Shown in pieces: positions 42,801 to 64,000 of a stretch of 64,000 bases of DNA. The first letter of the stretch is position 1. Every line of letters starts with the position of its first letter. Both the position numbers and the translations under genes were made by a program. The DNA is from Streptomyces physcomitrii (GTDB lineage: Bacteria > Actinomycetota > Actinomycetes > Streptomycetales > Streptomycetaceae): assembly GCF_012273655.1 (NCBI RefSeq), contig NZ_JAAWWP010000009.1, positions 186,001-250,000 on the forward strand. The letters run 5' to 3'. The notes beneath the pieces were generated by a model. The model saw only the letters and a program-made list of their open reading frames with translations. It searched no databases and had not been told where the DNA came from.

Positions 42801-45800
42801 TTCGCCGCCCAGGTGCGGCGGGCACCGGGGGCCGTGGCCGTCTCCCAGGGCGACCGTACCCTCGGCTACGCCGAACTCGACGAACGGGCGAACCGCCTGG
42901 CGCACCTGCTCCTCGACCGCGGTGTCGGCCCCGAGACCCCCGTCGCGCTGCTGCTGGAGCGCACCCCCGACCTGGTGGTGGCGGTGCTCGCGGTGCTCAA
43001 GGCGGGCGGCGTGTATGTGCCGATCGACCCCGGCTACCCCGCGGAACGCGTCTCGTTCATCCTGGCCGACGCGCGGCCCGCCTGCCTGATCGCCGACACC
43101 CGTCCGGAACAGGCCCCGGCCCCCGGCGTCGCGTGCCTCGCCCTGGACGATCCGGAACTCCGGAGGCAGCTGGAGAGCGCACCCGCCACCGACCCCGCGC
43201 GGCGTATCTCCCCGCGGAACGGCGCCTATCTGATCTACACCTCCGGCTCGACCGGGACGCCCAAGGGGGTCCTGGTCACCCACGCGAACGTGGTCAGGCT
43301 CTTCGAGGCGAGTTCCGCCTTCGCCTTCGGCCCCGAGGACGTGTGGACCCTCTTCCACTCCTACGCCTTCGACTTCTCGGTCTGGGAGATGTGGGGCGCG
43401 CTGCGGTACGGCGGGCGGCTCGTGGTGGTGCCGCGCCCGGTCACCCGCTCCGCCGAGGCCTTCCTCGACCTCCTGGTCCGGGAGCGGGTCACCGTCCTCA
43501 ACCAGACCCCCTCCGCCTTCCACCAGCTCGTCGCCGCCGGCCGGGAGAACCCCCGGCTGGAGCGCGAACTCGCCCTGCGGGCCGTCGTCTTCGGCGGCGA
43601 GGCACTGGACCCCGCACGGCTGGCCGAGTGGTACGAGCGGCACGCCGACGGCGGTCCCGCCCTGGTCAACATGTACGGCATCACCGAGACCACGGTGCAT
43701 GTCACCCACCGGTCCCTGGACGCCGCGCAGGCGGTGGCGGGACCCAGCCGCATCGGCGTGCCCCTGGCCGATCTGGACACCTACGTCCTGGACGGCGCCC
43801 TGGGGCAGGTCCCGCCCGGTGTCCCCGGTGAGCTGTACGTCTCCGGCGGCGGACTCGCCCGCGGCTACGCCGCCCGAGCCGCGCTCACGGCGGAGCGCTT
43901 CGTGGCCGACCCGTTCGGCCCGCCCGGTTCCCGGATGTACCGCACCGGCGATGTGGTGCGCCGGGACAGCGCGGGGGAGCTGGAGTTCCTCGGACGCGCC
44001 GACGACCAGGTGAAGCTGCGCGGCTTCCGGATCGAACTCGGCGAGATCGAGGCCGTGTTGCGTGCCGCACCGGGCGTCGAGCAGGCCGTGGCCACGGTGC
44101 GCGAGCACGGCGCGGGGGACCGGCGGCTGATCGCCCATGTGGTCCTCGCCGACGGCGGGCGGGACACCCGCGGACTGCGCCGCCACCTCGCCGAGCGGCT
44201 GCCCGGGTTCATGGTGCCCTCGGCGTTCGCGGCCGTGGACGCCTTCCCCCTGACGGCCAACGGCAAGCTGGACCGCGAGGCGCTCCCGGCACCCGACGCC
44301 GAACCGCTCGCCATGGGCCCGCGGGGGCGCCGGCCCACCGCGACCGAGGAGATCCTCTGCGGACTGTTCGCCGAGATCCTCGGCGTGGCCTCGGTCGGTG
44401 CCGACGACGACTTCTTCGCCCACGGCGGCCACTCGCTGCTGGCCACCCGGCTCGTCAGCCGCATCCGGTCGGTCCTCGGCGTGGAACTGCCGATCCACCG
44501 CCTGTTCGACGCCCCCTCGGTCTCCCGGCTGATCCCCCATCTGGACACGGCGGGCCGGGCCCGGCCCGCCCTGCGGCCGGGGCCGCGCCCAGAGGCCGTC
44601 CCGCTCTCCTACGCCCAGCAACGGCTCTGGTTCATCCACCAGTTGGAGGGCCCCACCGCCGCCTACCACATCCCGCTGGGCCTGCGGCTGACCGGGCAGC
44701 TCGACGAGGCGGCGCTGAGCGCGGCGCTGCGGGACGTCGCCGCCCGGCACGAGAGCCTGCGTACCGTCTTCCCCGCGGAGGGCGGGCGCGGACGGCAGCT
44801 CGTCCTGGACACCGAGGAGGCGTACCCGCGCCTGGAGACCGCGGACGTCACCGAGGCGGAGCTGGCCGGGCGCACGGCCGAGGTGGCGCGGCGCGGATTC
44901 GACCTCTCCGCCCAACCCCCGCTGCGTGCCGCCCTGTTCCGGCTGTCCGCGCGGGAGCACGTGCTCGTGGTGGTGCTGCACCACATCGCCGCGGACGGCT
45001 GGTCGCTGGCGCCGCTGGCCCGGGATCTGGCGACCGCCTACGAAGCCCGGTGCGCGGGGCGGGAACCCGGGTGGGCGGCCCTGCCGGTGCAGTACGCCGA
45101 CTACACCCGGTGGCAGCGGGAGGTCTTCGGCAGCGAGCAGGACGAGGACAGCCTGATCGGCCGGCAGGCCGCGTACTGGCGGGCCCACCTCGCGGGGCTG
45201 CCCGAACGGCTGGCGCTGCCCGCCGACTTCCCCCGGCCCGCCGAGGCCGGACACCGCGGCGACACCGTCTCCTTCACCGTCGGACCGGAGCTGCACGAGC
45301 GGCTCCGGGCAGTTGCCGCGCGCCACCACGTCACCCTCTTCATGGTGCTCCAGGCGGGACTCGCGGCGCTGCTGACGCGGACCGGGTCGGGCACCGACAT
45401 CCCGATCGGCTCGCCGGTCGCCGGGCGCACCGACGAGGCGCTCGACGAGCTGGTGGGCTTCTTCGTGAACACCCTGGTGCTGCGGACGGACACCTCCGGC
45501 GACCCGAGTTTCGCCGAACTCCTGGAGCGGGTACGCGCGGTGGACCTCGCCGCCTACGCCCACCAGGACCTGCCCTTCGAGCAGGTGGTCGAGATGCTCA
45601 ACCCCGAGCGCTCCCTCGCCCAGCACTCGCTGTTCCAGGTGATCCTCGCCCTGCAGAACGCCCCCGCGGCCCGGTTGCGCCTGCCCTCGCTGGAGGCGGC
45701 CCCCGAGCCGGTCGGTCTCGCGGCCGCGAAGTTCGACCTGTTCTTCAGCCTGGCGGAGCGGCCGGACGGCTCCGGTGAGCCGGGCGGGCTCGACGGCACC

Positions 45801-48800
45801 GTCGAGTACCGGACCGACCTGTTCCGGGCCGGGACGGTACGCGCGCTCGTCCACCGCTACCTGCGCTTCCTCGACGCGGTCACCGAGGACCCCGGCCGGG
45901 CGCTCGGCTCCGTCGACCTCGTCACCGAGGAGGAGCGCCGACGGCTGCTCGCCGCGGGCACCGGCGGCACCTGTGCCGTGCCCGAGGGCACCCTGGCGGA
46001 GCGGTTCGAGGCCCAGGCCGCCCGTACGCCGGACGCGCCCGCCGTCGTCGCGGGCACGGTTGCGATCACGTACGCGGAGCTGGACGCGCGCGCCAACCGG
46101 CTCGCGCACTGGCTGATCGGGGCCGGTGTCGCACCGGAGTCCCCGGTGGCCCTCGCCATGGAGCGGACGGCGGAGGTGGTCGTCGCGATCCTCGCCGTGC
46201 TCAAGGCGGGCGGATGCTACGTCCCCCTCGACACCCGCAGCCCGCGCGGCCGTACCGACCGGATCGTCGAGCAGGTCGGCGCCGCGCTGCTGCTCACCGA
46301 CGACCCGGAACGCCACCGGCACCGGGAGCACCCGGCCCGCGTCGTGCCGCTCGGTGAACTGGACCTGGCCGCCCACCCGGCCACCGCACCGCGGGTGCCC
46401 GGCCACGGCGCCCGGCTCGCCTGCGTGATGTACACCTCCGGCTCGACGGGCGTCCCGAGGGGAGTGACGGTCGCCCAGCGCGATGTGCTCGCCCTCGCCG
46501 GGGACAGCTGCTGGCAGGGCGGCGACCACGAGCGGGTCCTGATGCACTCGCCGCACGCCTTCGACGCCTCCACGTACGAGCTGTGGGCACCGCTCCTGAA
46601 CGGGGGCACCGCGGTGCTGCTGCCCCCGGGTGAACCGGACCTCGCGGTGCTGCGGCGGACGATCACCGAGGGCCGGGTCACCGCGCTGTGGCTCACCGCG
46701 GGGATGTTCGCCCTGATCGCCGAGGAGAGCCCGGAGTGCCTCGACGGCCTCCGGCAGGTCTGGACCGGCGGCGACGCCGTCTCCCCGGGCGCGGTCCGGC
46801 GGGTGCGGGCGCGCTGCCCCGGGCTCAGCGTGGTCGACGGCTACGGACCGACCGAGGCCACCACCTTCGCCACCCGGCACCTGCTCCGGCCGGAGGACGC
46901 CGAGCACACCGTCCCCATCGGGCGGCCCATGGACAACATGCGGGCCTACGTCCTGGACGACCGGCTGCGGCTGGTCCCGCCCGGTGTGGTGGGCGAGTTG
47001 TACCTCGCGGGCACCGGGGTGGCACGCGGCTACCTGGGCCGCCCGGCAGCGAGCGCCGAGCGGTTCGTGGCGGACCCCTTCGGCGGACCGGCCGGGCGGA
47101 TGTACCGCACCGGGGACCTGGCGCGGTGGAACGCCCGGGACGAGCTGGAGTTCCGCGGCCGCGCCGACGACCAGGTGAAGCTGCGCGGCTTCCGGATCGA
47201 ACTGGGCGAGGTCGAGCGCGCGCTGTCCGGCACCCCCGGTGTCGGGCAGGCCGCCGCCGTGGTCCGCCAGGACGGACCGGGGAACAAGCACCTGGTCGCC
47301 TATGTCGTGCCCGCCTCCGGCGACGGCCCACCGGGAGCCGGTTCCGAGGCCGGGGAACGGGTCGGGCAGTGGCACGAGATCTACGAGCAGCTCTACGGCC
47401 AGGTGGCGGAGCTGACCCCCGGCGCCGACTTCCGCGGCTGGAACAGCAGTTACGACGGCAACCCGATCGAGCCCGGCCAGATGCGGGAGTGGCAGTCCGC
47501 CACGCTCGACCGCATCCGGGCGCTGCGGCCCCGCCGGGTACTGGAGATCGGCGTCGGCACCGGGCTGCTGCTCGCGGGGCTCGCGCCCGACTGCGAGGCG
47601 TACTGGGGCACCGACCTCTCGGAGACGGTGATCGGGACCCTGCGGCGCGCGATCGCCCAGGACCCGGGGCTGCGGGACCGCGTCACGCTGCGCGCCCAGC
47701 CCGCGGATGTCTTCACCGGCCTGCCGACCGGGTTCTTCGACACCGTGGTGATCAACTCGGTGATCCAGTACTTCCCGGGCGCCGACTACCTGACCCGGGT
47801 GCTGCGCGAGAGCGTCCGGCTGCTCGCCCCCGGCGGGGCGGTCTTCGTGGGCGACGTCCGCAATCTGCGGCTCCAGGAGACCTTCGCCGGGGCCGTCGAA
47901 CTGGCCCGCCGCGGCGGACCGGTGGACGCCGAGGAGCTGCGCGCGGCGGTCCGGCAGGCGGTCGCGGTGGAGAACGAGCTCCTGGTGGACCCGTCCTTCT
48001 TCGGTGAGTTCGCCGACGCGGCACCGGTCGGCTGCGCCGACGTACGGATCAAGCGCGGGCACCACCACAACGAGCTGACCCGCTACCGCTACGACGTGGT
48101 CCTCCACCGGGCACCGGCCGGCGGCCTCCGCCCGGCCGGCTCCCCGGGTTCGGTCCGGTGGGGCCGGGAGGTCGCCGACCTCGCGACGCTCTCGGACCGC
48201 CTGAGCGGGCAGGCGGGCGGACTGCGGGTGACCCGGGTGCCCAACGCGCGGCTCGCGGCCGAGGCGGAGGCCGCGGCCGTGGTCGCGCCGGGCGGCCCCG
48301 ACGCGGCGGCGGCCCCCGACCCCGAGGCGTTCTGGGAGCTGGGCGCCCGGCTCGGACACCAGGTGGTCGCGAGCTGGTCGCCCGACGGCGACCACGGGGA
48401 GCTGGACTTCCTCTTCCTGGACGCCGGGGAGAGCGCGGACGCCCCCGTCGTCGCCTGCCCGCCGGGTGAGGGGAGCCGGGCCTTTGCCCGCCCCCGTACC
48501 AACAACCCCGCCCGGCTCGCGGAGCGCGAGGCGCTGGTCCGGGCCGTCCTGGACCGGGCCCCCTCGGTGCTGCCCGACTACATGGTCCCCGCGACCGTCG
48601 TGGTCCTGGACCGGCTGCCGCTGACCCGCAACGGCAAGGTCGACCGCGTGGCCCTGCCCGCGACCCCGGCACCCCGGGCGGCGGGGGACCAGGACGCGGG
48701 CACCCCGGAGGAGGAGAAGCTGTGCGAACTCTTCGCCCGGGTGCTCGGCCTGCCCGCGGTCGGTGTGCAGGACAGCTTCTTCGACCTCGGCGGCGACAGC

Positions 48801-50377
48801 ATCGTCTCCATCCAGCTGGTCAGCCGCGCACGCGACGCGGGGCTCACGATCACCCCGCGGGACATCTTCCAGCACAAGACGGTCGCCGCCCTGGCGGCCG
48901 TGGCCCGGAGCCGGACCGACCGGACCGCTGAGGCCGCCGGGGCCGGAATCGGCACCGTAGAGCTGCTGCCGGTCGCCCACTGGCTGCGCGAACGCGGCGG
49001 CCCGGTCGACGAGTTCGAGCAGAACGTCCTGGTGCGGGTGCCGGGGGGAGGCGACGAGGCGGGGCTGCTCGCCGCCCTGCAAGCCCTGCTGGACCGGCAC
49101 GACGCGCTGCGCCTGCGGCTGGGCCGGGACCCCTGGTCCCTGGAGGTGGGGCCGCCGGGCTCGGTACCGGCGCGGGCCTGCGTCCGGCGGATCGACACCG
49201 GCGGCTGGGCGGAGAGCGCGCTCCGCGCGGCGGCCGACGAGCACGTGGTACGGGCGCGGGGGCAACTCGACCCCGAGCAGGGGCAGTTGGTGCGGGCGGT
49301 GTGGTTCGACGCCGGGCCGCTCCGCTCCGGCCTGCTGCTCCTGGTCGTCCACCACCTCGCCGTCGACGCGGTCTCCTGGCGGATCCTGCTGCCGGACCTG
49401 GCGAAGGCGTGGGCGGCCACGGCCGCCGGTGAAGAGCCCTCGCTCGCGCCCGTCGGCACCTCGCTGCGGCAGTGGGCCCGGCGGCTCACCGAGGAGGCCG
49501 TCCACCCGGACCGGGTCGCCGAACTCCCGCTCTGGCGCAAGGCGTTGGAGGCACCGGACCCGCTGCTCACCGACCGCCCGCTGGATCCGGCCCGGGACAC
49601 CGGCAGCCGGCTCCAGAGCCTCAGCCTCGATCTGCCCACCGAGGTCGCCGCACCGCTCCTGACGAGCGTGCCCGGCGTCTTCCACGCCCGGATCAACGAG
49701 GTCCTGCTGACCGCCTTCGCGCAGGCGGTCGCCGAGAGCCGGGGCCGCGCCGACACCGGCGTGCTGCTGGACCTCGAAGGGCACGGCCGCGAGGAACTCG
49801 ACGAGGAGACCGATCTGTCGCGCACGGTCGGCTGGTTCACGAGCATCTTCCCCGTCCGGCTCGATCCGGGAGCGCGCGGCCTCACCTCGGGCGAGGCCGT
49901 CAACCGGGTCAAGGAACAGCTGCGCGCGCTGCCCGACAACGGCCTCGGCTTCGGCCTGCTGCGCCATCTGAACCCCGGGACGGGCCCCGGCCTGGCCCGG
50001 CTGCCCCGCCCCCAGCTGGGGTTCAACTACCTCGGCAGGCTGCCGGTTTCGGACGGCGCTGACTGGACGATGGTGGCCGAGCACGGGGCCGCGAGCCCAC
50101 CGGCGGACCTCCCGGCCGCGCACGCCCTGGAGGTCAACGCGTACGCGCACGAGCGGGACGGCGGCCCGGTGCTGACGGCCCGGTGGAGCTGGCCGGCCGG
50201 GCTGTGGTCCGAGGCGGGCGTGCGGAGCCTGGCCGAGCGCTGGTTCGAGCGGCTCGGCCGGCTGGTCGCCGAGGCCGCCGACCCCGGGGCGGGCAGCCGC
50301 ACGCCCTCGGACCTCCCCCTGCTCTCACTCAGCCAGGAGGAGATCGACATGCTGGAGACGGAGTGGGGGACGGAATC

Positions 50378-50381
<4 letters not shown>
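36885..50381 (+). CDS. Non-ribosomal peptide synthetase, modules 1-3: C-A(MT)-T / C-A-T / C-A(MT)-T-E
   Basis: This 4498-residue synthetase has module 1 with C (8-430; HHIVVDG at 137), A1 (455 on; YTSGSTGRPK, YGPTE), an N-methyltransferase inserted between A8 and A10 (about 945-1200; VLEIGVGSGL), and T (GGHSLL, Ser near 1447). Module 2 has C (1495-1940), A2 and T. Module 3 has C (2560-3015), A3 with a second methyltransferase (about 3490-3750), T of the GGDSIVSIQ type used before epimerases, and E (HHLAVDAVSWR). Hand-read pocket codes are A1 DAMLVGAACK (hydrophobic, uncertain), A2 DFWNVGMVHK (Thr) and A3 DAYWWGGTFK (Val). The first C domain is starter-like, suggesting N-acylation. ATG 36885 follows AGGGGG; ATG 36855 and 36897 are alternatives. 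Stop overlaps the next NRPS start (GTGA). Confidence 0.93.
42161..42376 (+). repeat. 216-bp C-domain segment nearly identical to 45365-45580
   Basis: Located in the C domain of module 2, over the region encoding SGTDIPIGSPVAGRTDEALD and on to HQDLPFE. Three base differences from the module 3 copy, offset 3204 bp; flanking C-domain sequence is much more diverged. Confidence 0.85.
45365..45580 (+). repeat. 216-bp C-domain segment nearly identical to 42161-42376
   Basis: Module 3 copy of the segment above. The sharp fall in identity on both sides suggests gene conversion between neighbouring modules. Confidence 0.85.
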
Positions 50382-63984
<13,603 letters not shown>

Positions 63985-63988
<4 letters not shown>

Positions 63989-64000
63989 CGAACCCGTTCG
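63985..64000 (+). CDS. MbtH-like protein, 5' end only (truncated by window edge)
   Basis: An ATG at 63985 overlaps the NRPS stop (ATGA) and follows GAAGGAG. The visible codons read MTNPF, the near-universal start of MbtH-like proteins, which bind and activate NRPS adenylation domains. Position directly after an NRPS gene agrees. The rest lies outside the window. Confidence 0.75.

Overview
The window is high-GC actinobacterial DNA, almost certainly a Streptomyces chromosome. Support comes from the very GC-rich third codon positions, frequent GTG starts and GTGA/ATGA stop-start overlaps, large NRPS genes, a class I lanthipeptide locus, and the many secreted, signalling and TetR-type genes. No rRNA, tRNA or CRISPR array was seen.

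Left flank (1-3.6 kb): an APC-family permease and a TRAM-domain RNA (uracil-5-)methyltransferase. The 3' end of the methyltransferase gene (3558-3733) is repeated imperfectly about 8 kb downstream (11518-11689). The DNA between looks like an integrated island. Just inside each end are pairs of the octamer TGACGCTC spaced 11 bp apart, which look like integrase arm sites. No integrase gene is present; a scrambled IS5-like transposase remnant lies at 4.4-5.05 kb. The cargo is a leftward five-gene operon (6075-11193): a small membrane protein resembling the Pycsar effector family, a Crp/Fnr-type cyclic-nucleotide-binding regulator, a class III nucleotide cyclase, a 750-residue protein with a degenerate P-loop and a probable alpha-solenoid, and an unrecognised 233-residue protein. 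I infer a cyclic-nucleotide defence or signalling system related to, but larger than, known Pycsar loci. It is the best candidate here for an undescribed system.

Middle (11.7-36 kb): a Tat-exported discoidin-domain protein with a LacI-type palindrome in its promoter; a DHA2 exporter; a TetR regulator divergent from an NADPH:quinone-type oxidoreductase; a tandem universal stress protein and a decayed second copy; a membrane Ser/Thr kinase; a minimal lanthipeptide locus (precursor, LanB, LanC, with a hairpin after the precursor gene); a DUF3253 protein; a secreted FG-GAP protein; a GAF-PP2C phosphatase; a coupled four-gene operon (acyl-CoA dehydrogenase-like, PIG-L deacetylase, NodS-like methyltransferase, glycosyltransferase); a small acidic protein; and a small secreted HEXXH protease. 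Short tandem repeats recur in the intergenic DNA between 20.3 and 28.0 kb.

Right (36.9-64 kb): two coupled NRPS genes forming a seven-module line, C-A(MT)-T / C-A-T / C-A(MT)-T-E // C-A-T / C-A-T / C-A-T / C-A-T-TE, followed by the first codons of an MbtH-like gene at the window edge. Hand-read pocket residues suggest N-methyl-X, Thr, N-methyl-D-Val, an aliphatic residue, Pro or a Pro-like residue, a basic or aromatic residue, and a hydrophobic residue. Modules 6 and 7 share a nearly identical 759-bp cassette (C-terminal A subdomain plus T) with foreign-looking codon usage, which records a recent subdomain exchange.
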